A stretch of 64,000 bases of DNA, from assembly GCF_019392195.1 (NCBI RefSeq), contig NZ_JAHXKI010000002.1, forward strand, positions 1,054,001 to 1,118,000, written 5' to 3'. Shown here piece after piece: positions 18,684 through 28,400 of the stretch. A program made the translations under genes and the position numbers. Within the stretch, counting starts at the first letter, position 1. Every line of letters starts with the position of its first letter. The stretch is from Marinobacter sp. F4206 (lineage in GTDB: Bacteria; Pseudomonadota; Gammaproteobacteria; Pseudomonadales; Oleiphilaceae). The notes beneath the pieces were generated by a model. It did not search any database. It saw only the letters and a program-made list of their open reading frames with translations, and was not told where the DNA came from.

Positions 18684-20557
18684 AACCAGACTGCCTGTTT
18701 TCGGAGGGAACAGAGGGAACACGGGGAACAAACGCGAACGACGAGGGTTCAAGCGTTCCCTCTTCAGAAAGTTCCGAGGGAACCGAGACCACACTGAAAC
18801 CGGTCTACCCTTCAGAGCATCCACCAACACATTTACCGGAGCCAGACATTGAGCGCCCGTGTTTCCGGAACCACCCCGACTGGTTTCGTCTCCATCGCAC
18901 GCCCCAGAAGCCAGGGCTCTACTGGCACGGCACCAAAATCCCCAGAGGAGACAGCGAACCGGAGCCCATAGATGTATGGATCAGCACGCCCCTTGAGGCC
19001 GCTGCGGAGACCCGAGATGAAATCGGCAGTGGATATGGCTTGATCCTTCGCTTCTGGGATTCTCAGGGCCGCGTTAAGGAGTGGGCCGCGCCAATGCACA
19101 TGCTCAAGGGAAGTGGGGAAGAACTGCGAGGAGAGCTGCTGGACAACGGTGTAAGAATAAACCCAAAAGCTCACAGACTGCTCTGCGAGTGGATGATGGA
19201 ACAGTACCCAGCGAATAGGGTCGTGGCGGCCACGCGCACCGGCTGGAACCGGGACAACACAGCCTTCGTTCTGCCAGGTCGAACCATTGGAGACAACAGC
19301 TACCGCTTTCAGTCTGAGCACGCAGCTCACGATGCGTACCTACGACGCGGATCTCTTCAAAGCTGGAAGGAAGAGGTCGGCCAGCTCTGCGCGGGCAACC
19401 AGTTACTGATCATTTCGGTGTCATGCGCTTTCGCCGCCCCGTTGCTCAAGATAGCAGCCCAAAGAGAAGCCGGAGGCGCCGGACTCCACCTTCAGGGAGA
19501 CTCATCCAAGGGTAAAACCACTGCGCTTCAGGCGGCTGCAAGCGTATGGGGCAGCCCGGGCTATGTCATGACCTGGCGGGGAACCGGGAACGGGCTAGAA
19601 GCCACCGCAGCCGCCCGCAACGACACTCTCTTGCCCCTGGATGAAATCAGCGAGAGCAACCCAAGGGAAATCGGCACTGTCGTATACGCTTTGGCAAACG
19701 GCCAGGGAAAGCAACGCGCTCGGAGAACGGGCGGGGCCCGCGAATCTCAACGCTGGCGGATCATGCTGCTCTCCAGCGGCGAGCGAACACTCAGCAGCCA
19801 TATGGGAGAGGCCAACCAGAAAACCAAAGCCGGTCAAAGCGCCCGACTACTGGACATTCCTGCTACAAACCGCCGTTACGGCTTGTTCGACTATCTGCAC
19901 CGTCATAAAAGCGCTCGCGCCATGGCCGACCATTTGAAACAAGCCACCAACCAGCATTACGGCCACGCTGGCCCCGCTTTCGTGGAGGCGGTGCTGGAAG
20001 ATTCTAGAGATCTGAAACACCACTACGCCGCGATCATGATGAGATCAGAGTTCACGGGAAGAGATGGTTTGGAATCGCGGGCCGCCGGCACTTTCGCCCT
20101 GATCGCTATGGCAGGAGAACTGGCCACAGACTACGGTCTCACAGGTTGGGACAAAGGTGCTGCCATTGAGGCTGCCTTAGAAATGTTCGCAGCCTGGCGT
20201 GAGAACCGGGGGAAGGAGAAGGATGAGACCAGCCAGATCCTGGCGAGCATCCGCGAATTTATCGCCAAGCATGGGAACGCCCGCTTCGCGCCAAAAGAAG
20301 ACCCGGATTCGCACCACGGAGCCCGAGAACGTGCCGGATACTGGCTGGAAAGCTCAGGAGGGCGGATACACCTTTTTTTCAGCCATGGGCTTAGAGAAGC
20401 CGCAATAGGCTTTGATTTGAAGCGCATTCTGAAAGCCCTGGACGACGCCGGGTGGATTGCTGAACACGACCAGGGGAAGAGCTCGAAAAAGACCCGAATC
20501 GGTAGCGACACATTCGGCCTGTACTGGATCAAGCCAGATGAGGGGGCCGATGAATGA
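18680..20557 (+). CDS. DUF927 helicase-like ATPase
   Basis: A roughly 625-residue protein. The DUF927 domain (about residues 70-400) contains a Walker A motif LQGDSSKGKTTALQ (about 273-281) and a Walker B stretch TLLPLDEISE (about 316-325), followed by SSGERTLSSH. Such proteins in mobile elements act as replicative helicase partners of Toprim primases. The ATG at 18680 overlaps the stop of the primase gene (ATGA) with AAGGGGGC upstream. The N-terminal 50 residues are Ser/Thr/Glu-rich and probably unstructured. The end overlaps the next gene by four bases. Confidence 0.85.
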   Translation: MKPDCLFSEGTEGTRGTNANDEGSSVPSSESSEGTETTLKPVYPSEHPPTHLPEPDIERPCFRNHPDWFRLHRTPQKPGLYWHGTKIPRGDSEPEPIDVWISTPLEAAAETRDEIGSGYGLILRFWDSQGRVKEWAAPMHMLKGSGEELRGELLDNGVRINPKAHRLLCEWMMEQYPANRVVAATRTGWNRDNTAFVLPGRTIGDNSYRFQSEHAAHDAYLRRGSLQSWKEEVGQLCAGNQLLIISVSCAFAAPLLKIAAQREAGGAGLHLQGDSSKGKTTALQAAASVWGSPGYVMTWRGTGNGLEATAAARNDTLLPLDEISESNPREIGTVVYALANGQGKQRARRTGGARESQRWRIMLLSSGERTLSSHMGEANQKTKAGQSARLLDIPATNRRYGLFDYLHRHKSARAMADHLKQATNQHYGHAGPAFVEAVLEDSRDLKHHYAAIMMRSEFTGRDGLESRAAGTFALIAMAGELATDYGLTGWDKGAAIEAALEMFAAWRENRGKEKDETSQILASIREFIAKHGNARFAPKEDPDSHHGARERAGYWLESSGGRIHLFFSHGLREAAIGFDLKRILKALDDAGWIAEHDQGKSSKKTRIGSDTFGLYWIKPDEGADE

Positions 20558-21147
20558 GCGTTGAACACATCCTCGAAGCGCTTGGAATCGAAGCCGTTCC
20601 CCCTGTTCCCTCAGGGGCAGCACCAAAGGGAACAGATAACGGTCAGACAAAACAACGATGTTCCCTGCGTTCCATCCGTTCTCCGGCGAAGCAGGTAACG
20701 GCCAAGACTCAACGAGAGCGCACACATCCGACGCTCCGCCAGCTGCAAGAAACGGTAGACCCTGACGCCTTGCTACAAGACATAGCCCAAACCCTCCAGG
20801 CTAACCCCGCACGCTCGAGGCGCCTGCTGGATGCAGACGACCTTCAGGACATAGCCGAAGGGGCAATCAGCCGAGCCCACGTGTTGGCCCACTTCGGCCT
20901 GAAGCGTTCAGAGGGTCAACCGCTGGGTGACGATACAACCGAGCCCATCGGAAGACCAGAGAGCCGTCCAGGCCAAATTGAACGGATGAGGCCATCGAAG
21001 CCTTCCCACGACGCCATGATCAACCACCTGATGCTATGCAATCGCTGCTTTGCTCCCAAGAACAGGTACTGCACGGAAGGTCAACAGCTGCGAGATGAAT
21101 ACTACGCCGCTTACGAGCGCTCAAAGGAACTCCCGAGCCCTGCCTAG
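20554..21147 (+). CDS. Unknown island protein with C-terminal Cys motif
   Basis: A 197-residue protein I cannot name. The N-terminal half is Pro/Lys/Arg-rich and probably disordered. A helical middle (about residues 70-120) includes ARSRRLLDADDLQDIAEG. The C-terminus has CNRCFAPKNRYC, a CxxC plus a third Cys that could bind metal, followed by LRDEYYAAYE. Its start overlaps the DUF927 gene by four bases, so it belongs to the same operon and may assist replication or its control. Confidence 0.75.
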   Translation: MSVEHILEALGIEAVPPVPSGAAPKGTDNGQTKQRCSLRSIRSPAKQVTAKTQRERTHPTLRQLQETVDPDALLQDIAQTLQANPARSRRLLDADDLQDIAEGAISRAHVLAHFGLKRSEGQPLGDDTTEPIGRPESRPGQIERMRPSKPSHDAMINHLMLCNRCFAPKNRYCTEGQQLRDEYYAAYERSKELPSPA

Positions 21148-21246
21148 CCTTGCCTAACCCCGCCAAGTAACGTAAAACAACTATATATCGAGTGGTTAGC
21201 AAGCAATTAACCCATAGTCATTGCTCACAACACTCCGGAACAAACG

Positions 21247-21283
21247 AAGGCACGAACCGACACACATTGTCGCTCCGTGCCTT
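21247..21283 (+). other. Long hairpin in the leader of hsdM
   Basis: AAGGCACG pairs with CGTGCCTT, and inside it CGACA pairs with TGTCG around a CACAT loop. The 189-base gap between the replication operon and hsdM contains no gene. The hairpin may end the upstream operon (only a short T-rich stretch follows) or control hsdM. Confidence 0.45.
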
Positions 21284-21336
21284 TGCGCTTTATTAGATAG
21301 CGAAAGCATTAAACCCTCAAAGGGAACTACTAAGCA

Positions 21337-23049
21337 ATGAACAACACGGAACAGCAATTCCTCAAGACCCTGGACGACAAGCTCTGGAAAGCAGCCTGTA
21401 AGCTGCAGTCCGCTATGGATGCCGCCAACTATAAACATATCGTGCTGGGCCTGATCTTCCTGAAATACGTCTCAGATGCCTTCGAGGAGCGCCAGGAAGA
21501 GTTACTGGAACGATTCCAGGACGAGAGCGATGAGATTTACTACTTACCACCAGAAGAATATGAGAGCGACGAAGATTACCGGCAAGCCCTGACAGAAGAG
21601 CTGGAAGTGCTGGATTACTATCGCGAGGCCAACGTATTCTGGGTACCTAAACCGGCCCGCTGGAGCACTTTAAATGAAAAAGCCTCACTGCCCGTGGGAT
21701 CTGTTATCTGGCAGGATGAAGGCGGAAACGATGTAAAACTGCGTTCTATCTCCTGGCTCATCGACAACGCTTTGGAGGAAATCGAAAGGAGCAACGTTAA
21801 GCTCAAAGGCATCCTTAACCGCATTAGCCAGTACCAGCTAGAGAACGAGAAGCTGCTGGGCCTGATCAACACCTTCTCCAACACCTCCTTCACCAAGCCC
21901 GTGTTCGACGGTGAGAAGCTGAGCCTGCACAGCAAAGACATCTTAGGCCATGTGTACGAATATTTTTTGGGCCAGTTCGCCCTCGCTGAAGGCAAGCAAG
22001 GTGGTCAATACTACACCCCAAAGAGTATCGTCACCCTGATCGTGGAAATGCTCGAACCTTACTCGGGCCGAGTGTATGACCCGGCAATGGGTTCTGGTGG
22101 TTTCTTCGTATCCAGCGACAAGTTCATCGAAGAACACGCAAAAGAACAGCACTACAGTGCCAGCGAACAGAAGAAACACATCTCCGTATACGGCCAGGAG
22201 TCCAACCCAACCACCTGGCGACTAGCCGCTATGAACATGGCCATTCGGGGCATCGACTTCAACTTTGGCAAGAAAAACGCCGACAGCTTTTTGGACGACC
22301 AGCACCCGGACCTGCGCGCCGACTTCGTAATGGCGAACCCTCCCTTCAACATGAAGGACTGGTGGAGCGAATCCTTGGCAGAGGACAGCCGCTGGAAATA
22401 CGGCAACCCGCCCAAGGGCAACGCGAACTTTGCGTGGATGCAGCACATGATCCACCACTTAGCACCGACAGGAAGTATGGCCCTGCTGCTGGCCAACGGC
22501 TCAATGAGCTCCCACACCAACAATGAAGGCGAAATCCGCAGGCGACTAGTGGCAGCCGACCTGGTGGAGTGTATGGTTGCCCTCCCCGGCCAACTGTTCA
22601 CCAACACTCAGATCCCAGCCTGTATCTGGTTCATAACCCGAGACAAAGCTAACGGCACGGTGCGCAACGAGCAGAAGCGCGACCGCCGGGAGGAGTTCCT
22701 TTTCATAGACGCTAGCAACCTGGGCTTCATGCGGGATCGTGTGATCCGAGACTTTACCAACGAAGACATTGCCAAAATCGCCGACACTTTCCATGCCTGG
22801 CAACGCGGTGAAGGCTACGAAGATGTCGCTGGGTTCTGCAAATCCGCCAGCCTAGATGAAATCAGGAAGCATGACTTTGTGCTGACTCCAGGGCGATATG
22901 TGGGTGCAAAGGAGCAGGAAGACGATGGTGAGCCCTTTGCGAAGAAAATGGCCAGGTTAACCGAACAACTGCGAGGGCAATTTACTGAGAGTGAGCGTCT
23001 GGAGGCCGAGATCAAGCGCAACCTTGGGGGGCTAGGTTATGAGTGCTGA
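21337..23049 (+). CDS. hsdM: Type I restriction-modification DNA methyltransferase subunit
   Basis: A 570-residue N6-adenine methyltransferase subunit that, with HsdS, protects host DNA. The N-terminal HsdM helical domain spans about residues 1-170. The SAM-binding motif I is YDPAMGSGGFF (about 248-257) and the catalytic motif IV is ANPPFNMKDWW (NPPF about 334-337). GGQYYTPKSIV is the usual family stretch. Length is normal. The stop overlaps the hsdS start by 11 bases, so the subunits are co-translated. No strong Shine-Dalgarno sequence is seen before the ATG. Confidence 0.97.
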   Translation: MNNTEQQFLKTLDDKLWKAACKLQSAMDAANYKHIVLGLIFLKYVSDAFEERQEELLERFQDESDEIYYLPPEEYESDEDYRQALTEELEVLDYYREANVFWVPKPARWSTLNEKASLPVGSVIWQDEGGNDVKLRSISWLIDNALEEIERSNVKLKGILNRISQYQLENEKLLGLINTFSNTSFTKPVFDGEKLSLHSKDILGHVYEYFLGQFALAEGKQGGQYYTPKSIVTLIVEMLEPYSGRVYDPAMGSGGFFVSSDKFIEEHAKEQHYSASEQKKHISVYGQESNPTTWRLAAMNMAIRGIDFNFGKKNADSFLDDQHPDLRADFVMANPPFNMKDWWSESLAEDSRWKYGNPPKGNANFAWMQHMIHHLAPTGSMALLLANGSMSSHTNNEGEIRRRLVAADLVECMVALPGQLFTNTQIPACIWFITRDKANGTVRNEQKRDRREEFLFIDASNLGFMRDRVIRDFTNEDIAKIADTFHAWQRGEGYEDVAGFCKSASLDEIRKHDFVLTPGRYVGAKEQEDDGEPFAKKMARLTEQLRGQFTESERLEAEIKRNLGGLGYEC

Positions 23050-24442
23050 TAAGTTTCCTTCGCATTGGAAACTATTGCCTCTATCTGAAGCTGTGGATGC
23101 GCTGATTGATTACAGAGGCAAGACCCCCAAGAAAACTGATCACGGAGTTCCATTGATCACCGCCAAAATCGTGAAGGGCGGAACTATTTTGCCTGCAACG
23201 GAATACATCGCAGAGGAAGACTACGAGTCTTGGATGGTTCGGGGGCTCCCCATGGCCGGTGATGTGGTAGTTACCACGGAAGCTCCTCTTGGTGAAGTGG
23301 CTCAGTTGGCAGATGGGAACGTGGCACTAGCGCAGCGCATCGTGACACTCCGGGGAGCCAAAGGCCTTTTGCAAAACGACTATCTCCGCTATGTCATGCA
23401 AGCCCCCTACGTCCAAGACCAACTGGAGTCTCGAGCAAGTGGCTCTACAGTGAAAGGCATCAAACAAAGCGAATTGCGAAAAATCATACTGCCGATTCCG
23501 CCCGAAAATGAACAACGAGGGATAGCGCGTCACCTTCGAGCCCTTGATGAAAAAATCCAGAACAACCACCAAATCAGTCAAACCCTCGAACACATAGCCC
23601 AGGCTATCTTCAAAAGCTGGTTTATCGATTTTGAGCCGGTCCAAGCCAAAATCGCCGCGCTGAAGGATGGCGGCAGCGCAAAAGACGCGCTGTTCGCCGC
23701 CATGCAGACCATTTCCAGCAAGGACGGGGCTCAGCTAAACCGCCTCCAGGCCGAAGAGCCAGAGCAATATGCTGAGCTCCGCGCCACCGCAGAGCTATTT
23801 CCGTCAGCTATGCAGGATTGTGAGTGGGGAGAGATTCCAGAGGGGTGGCGCGTTAGCCAAGTCGGTAACGAGCTGACCGTAATGGGCGGTGGCACACCAT
23901 CGACAAGGAATGATGATTTCTGGGGAGGTGGGGATATTCATTGGGCAACTCCTAAAGACCTCTCAAGCCTAAAGCATAAGGTCCTCATCGATACCGAAAG
24001 AAAAATAACTTCAGCTGGCTTAGCCAAAATCAGCTCTGGGCTACTGCCGATTGATACGGTGCTAATGTCATCTCGAGCCCCCGTTGGGTACCTAGCTCTG
24101 GCAAAAACTCCTGTGGCGATCAACCAAGGCTTCATCGCAATGAAGTGCGACAAAACCCTCTCACCGGAATACGTCCTGCAGTGGTGTGCATCTGAGATGG
24201 ATGAGATTAAAGGGCGCGCCAGTGGTACGACATTTGCGGAAATAAGTAAAAAGAACTTCAAGGTTATTCCTATAGCTGTCCCCCCCCACGAATTGATCAA
24301 CGCGTACACCAAACTAGCGAAAAGTGTATACGAAAACATTGAAATCTTAGTCAGGAAAACGGGGTCGTTAGCAGACCTCCGCGACACGCTGCTACCGCAA
24401 CTTCTTTCCGGCGCTCGCTTGATCGACCAAAAGGAGGCCTGA
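23039..24442 (+). CDS. hsdS: Type I restriction-modification specificity subunit
   Basis: A 467-residue subunit that reads the bipartite DNA target. It has two target-recognition domains: the first at about residues 5-160 and the second at about 270-420 beginning GEIPEGWRVSQVGNEL. Conserved helical regions follow each one (NEQRGIARHLRALDEKIQNNHQISQTLE and LRDTLLPQLLSG). The middle region is longer than usual (about residues 200-265). No frameshift was seen. The target cannot be predicted by eye. The stop is followed directly by the SIR2-like gene, whose ribosome binding site AGGAGG lies in the last hsdS codons. Confidence 0.96.
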   Translation: MSADKFPSHWKLLPLSEAVDALIDYRGKTPKKTDHGVPLITAKIVKGGTILPATEYIAEEDYESWMVRGLPMAGDVVVTTEAPLGEVAQLADGNVALAQRIVTLRGAKGLLQNDYLRYVMQAPYVQDQLESRASGSTVKGIKQSELRKIILPIPPENEQRGIARHLRALDEKIQNNHQISQTLEHIAQAIFKSWFIDFEPVQAKIAALKDGGSAKDALFAAMQTISSKDGAQLNRLQAEEPEQYAELRATAELFPSAMQDCEWGEIPEGWRVSQVGNELTVMGGGTPSTRNDDFWGGGDIHWATPKDLSSLKHKVLIDTERKITSAGLAKISSGLLPIDTVLMSSRAPVGYLALAKTPVAINQGFIAMKCDKTLSPEYVLQWCASEMDEIKGRASGTTFAEISKKNFKVIPIAVPPHELINAYTKLAKSVYENIEILVRKTGSLADLRDTLLPQLLSGARLIDQKEA

Positions 24443-24445
24443 GTG

Positions 24446-25465
24446 ATGGATTACCTAAAACCGGCCTTTGACAGCTTTTTGAACGAGCAAGGTACAGTTG
24501 AAATAGCCGGTTATTCATTTTGCAGAGACACCATTCTTCGAGAGATGGAGTCGGTAGGCTACAACGAAGCCTTTCTTGAATGGTGCGAGCGAAGAAAGGC
24601 AAATAATCTCTCCCGTGCTGAGGAGATTTTGGAACAGTTCGATAGCAATTCTGCACGCTTTAGAAAGCTCAAAGAGATCTATGGTCGTGGCGCAATAACA
24701 CCATTTGTGGGCGCTGGAATGTCAAAGCCCAGCGGATACCCTGGCTGGACAGGCTTTCTTTATCGCGTTCTTACGGAAACCCGGGTTCCACCAAAGGATT
24801 TTGATCAACTGATAACCAACGGCGAATACGAGGAAGCTGCAGAAGCGTTGCATGATGATTTACCTGCAGGATGCTTTCTAGAGTATGTGGAAAACGAGTT
24901 TGGGGCAGATCGGGAGGTCTCTGGGCCGGTGCAGAGGCTTCCCTACCTATTTAGTGGAGCGGTGATAACCACCAATTTTGATGATGTTTTGACGAAGGCC
25001 TATAGCTCGGCCGATCTGGAGTTTAACGAAATTCTCGAGGGCGCGGATGCAGTCGAGTTTCCTCGAATACTTGGTGAAAACAAAAAAGTATTGGTCAAAC
25101 TTCACGGCAAAGCGAATTCTTCAAGAAAGCGGGTGCTTACAAAGTCAGAGTATGACAGGCATTACGAGAGCGACCATGCTTTAGAGAGTGTAATCGAAGC
25201 GATTAGCACACGATCGCTGCTATTCATCGGATGCAGTCTAACAATAGACCGAACATTGGCATGTTTAGGGCGCATTGCGGCTCAAAAGGGCGTTGAAAAC
25301 ATTCCACGGCACTATGCTTTTTTGAAGCTGAGAGACGATGAAGACAGGTTGGCTAGACGTGATGAGCTTGCGAGAGCCAACGTATACCCGATCTGGTATA
25401 CCGATGACCATGACGAAAGCTTAGAGGCATTACTTGAAGCTTTAGCTCAGGGACAGGATTCATGA
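24446..25465 (+). CDS. SIR2-like (SIR2_2 type) protein built into the Type I restriction operon
   Basis: A 339-residue protein with a Rossmann-type SIR2 domain (numbers from the GTG at 24443): NAD-binding ITPFVGAGMS (about 84-94), VITTNFDDVLTK (about 174-185), the likely catalytic His in VKLHGKAN (His221) and LLFIGCSL (about 259-266). No zinc-binding Cys set, as in the defence NADase branch rather than deacetylases. The first 75 residues form a separate helical domain. It starts within a few bases of the hsdS stop (AGGAGG, eight bases to ATG) and overlaps hsdR by four bases, so it is translationally coupled to both. In other defence systems such domains degrade NAD; here that is inferred. Base use is more AT-rich than in the neighbours. 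Confidence 0.88.
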   Translation: MDYLKPAFDSFLNEQGTVEIAGYSFCRDTILREMESVGYNEAFLEWCERRKANNLSRAEEILEQFDSNSARFRKLKEIYGRGAITPFVGAGMSKPSGYPGWTGFLYRVLTETRVPPKDFDQLITNGEYEEAAEALHDDLPAGCFLEYVENEFGADREVSGPVQRLPYLFSGAVITTNFDDVLTKAYSSADLEFNEILEGADAVEFPRILGENKKVLVKLHGKANSSRKRVLTKSEYDRHYESDHALESVIEAISTRSLLFIGCSLTIDRTLACLGRIAAQKGVENIPRHYAFLKLRDDEDRLARRDELARANVYPIWYTDDHDESLEALLEALAQGQDS

Positions 25466-28400
25466 ACGAAGATAAACTAGAAAAACTCTGCCTCAAGTGG
25501 TTTGAAGAGGGGGGCTGGGAAACAGCCCACGGATCGGATTTGGGACTTGAAAACGATAATCCCGAGCGTCCTGACTACCGGCAGGTTTTGTTGTTGACGG
25601 ATCTCGAAGCGGCAGTACAACGCATCAACCCGCACCTGCCCCAGGCCGCCATTGAACAGGCTGTGGCAGTTGTCCGCAAACCCGAGAGCTTGGATGTAGT
25701 GGTCAGCAACCGGGCATTTCACCGGCTGCTTCTGGACGGCGTCCCGGTAGAGTACAAAATTGACGATGAGGTCATTCATGACCAAGCCTTTCTCGTGGAT
25801 TTTACTAACCTGTCCTCTAACCGCTTCCGGGCAGTCAACCAGTTCACCATCGAAGGCTACAAGCAACTGCGCCGGCCAGATGTGATCTGCTTTGTAAACG
25901 GCCTGCCATTAGCCGTGCTGGAGCTGAAAAGTCCCGAAGTCGAGAACGTGAATATCTGGGATGCCTACAACCAGATCCAGACGTATAAAGATGAAATAGC
26001 CGATCTTTTCGCCTATAACGAGGCGATCATTATCAGTGATGGTTACGTGGCTCGGGTGGGCTCCCTCACCGCCAATCAAGAACGCTACATGCCTTGGCGC
26101 ACCATTAAGCATGAGGACGACAAGCCTTTACTCGAGTGGCAGCTGGAGACAATGGTGCGGGGCTTCTTCGACCGAGAACTTTTCTTGGATTACATCCGCT
26201 ACTTCGTAATCTTCGAAACAGATTCGGACAAACTGATTAAGAAGATTGCCGGCTATCATCAGTTCCACGCCGTGCGCGAGGCGGTTAAAGCGACGGTTAC
26301 AGCGGCAAAACAACAGGATCGGAGGGATTCCCAAGAGAAACGGGCTACCTATGGCGATGAGGTCACGTCGGGCAGCAAGAAAGCGGGCGTGGTTTGGCAC
26401 ACCCAGGGTTCCGGCAAAAGCATTTCCATGTGCTGTTATGCTGGCAAGCTGTTACAGCAGCCGGAAATGAACAACCCTACCTTAATTGTAGTGACCGACC
26501 GTAACGACCTCGATGGCCAGCTATTCGCCACCTTCAGCGCGGCCCGCGAACTGCTAAAGCAGGAACCAGTGCAAGCCGAAGACCGTGATACGCTGCGCCG
26601 CATGTTATCTGAACGGGAATCCGGCGGCATAATCTTCACTACAGTTCAAAAGTTCGCGCTGCTAAACGGTGAGTACGACCATCCGATTCTGAATGATCGG
26701 CACAATATCGTGGTGATCTCAGATGAAGCCCACCGCAGCCAATACGGTCTCAAAGCCACCCTTAAGAAGGACGGCACCTACAAGTTTGGTTACGCCCGCC
26801 ACATGCGAGACGCCCTCCCCAATGCCTCGTTCATTGGCTTCACCGGAACCCCCATCGAAAACGAGGACAAGGACACTCGCGCAGTCTTTGGCGATTACGT
26901 ATCGATCTATGACATTCAGGATGCCGTCGACGATGGCGCAACCGTGCCCATCTACTATGAGTCCCGCTTGGCCAAGCTGGATATCAATAGCGATTTGATC
27001 GAGGAACTGTCTGATCAAGTAGAAGAAGTAGTCGAAGACGATGAAGACGTCGGCAGCCGCGAAAAAACCAAGGGCGAATGGAGCCGACTGGAAAAATTGG
27101 TGGGCGCCGGCCCGCGTCTGAAGAAGGTGGCAGAAGACTTGGTGAACCACTATGAAACGCGCTCCAGCACCATCGATGGCAAGGGCATGATCGTAGCCAT
27201 GAGTAGGGAGATAGCGGTTCACTTGTATAACGAGATTGTCGCCCTGCGCCCCGAATGGCACGACGATGATCCCGAGAAAGGCGCTATCAAAATTGTGATG
27301 ACGGGCTCCGCTTCTGACCGCGCCCTGCTGCAACCACACATATACAACAAGCAAACCAAGAAGCGGTTCGAGAAGCGGTTCAAAGACATCAACGACTCGC
27401 TCAAACTGGTGATCGTGCGAGATATGTGGCTGACCGGCTTTGATGCGCCATGCTGCCACACCATGTACGTGGACAAGCCAATGAAGGGCCACAATTTGAT
27501 GCAGGCCATTGCACGGGTAAATCGCGTGTTCAAGGACAAACCCGGCGGATTGGTGGTCGACTACATCGGGATTGCCAGCGAACTGAAACAAGCACTGAAA
27601 ACATATACCGATGCTAAAGGTAAGGGCTCTCCCACCCACAGTGCTGAAGAAGCCTACGCTGTCCTGCTGGAGAAGCGTGACATAATCCGCGGCATGCTCG
27701 CCCCTGGCCCCCAGGGAAAGGGTTTGGACTACAGCGGATTTGAGACCGAGCCTCAAAAGTATCTAATACCGACTGCCAACTACGTTCTGGGCCTCGAAGA
27801 CGGTAAAAAGCGCTTTTTAGATACCGTATTGGCGATGAATAAAGCCTTTTCTCTGTGCGCAACCCTCGGCGAAGCCCAAACACTGCAGAAAGAAGTGGCA
27901 TTCCTTTCACAGGTAAAAATCGCCATCACCAAGTTCACCAGCGTGGACAAGAAGCTGACCGAGGAAGAGAAGAGCACTGCCCTGAAGCAGATTCTGGACA
28001 ATGCACTTGTAGCCGAGGGGGTAACCGATGTATTCGCCCTTTGCGGCCTGGACAAGCCCAATATCGGGCTGCTCTCTGAGGAGTTCCTCGAGGACGTTCG
28101 TCAGATGCCCTACAAGAACTTCGCCGTAGGACTGTTAGAGAAACTGCTTAAGGATGAAATCAAGGCACAAACCCGAAACAACGTTGTGCAGGAGAAAAAA
28201 TACTCCGACCGCCTGCAAGAAACGCTTCGAAAGTATAACAACCGAGGCATCGAAACGGCACAAGTGATTGAAGAGCTCATAGCAATGGCCAAGCAGTTCC
28301 AGGCAGAAATGGAGCGAGATGCCGCCCTCGGCCTGAATCCGGACGAAGTGGCCTTCTACGACGCCCTAGCCAGCAACGAAAGCGCCATGCGGGAGCTGGG

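Noticed and set aside
23039..24442. Frameshift or fusion in hsdS because of the long central region
   Set aside because: The frame is intact and both recognition domains and conserved regions are in normal order; the long linker is within the family's range.
24446..25465. Reading of the SIR2-like gene as part of a Thoeris, DSR2 or SIR2-HerA system
   Set aside because: No TIR, HerA or Argonaute gene is next to it, and the protein is far smaller than DSR2. All coupling is to hsdS and hsdR.
26719..27756. 345-codon minus-strand frame opposite hsdR
   Set aside because: Antisense to the helicase domain with intact motifs; no domain in the mirror frame.
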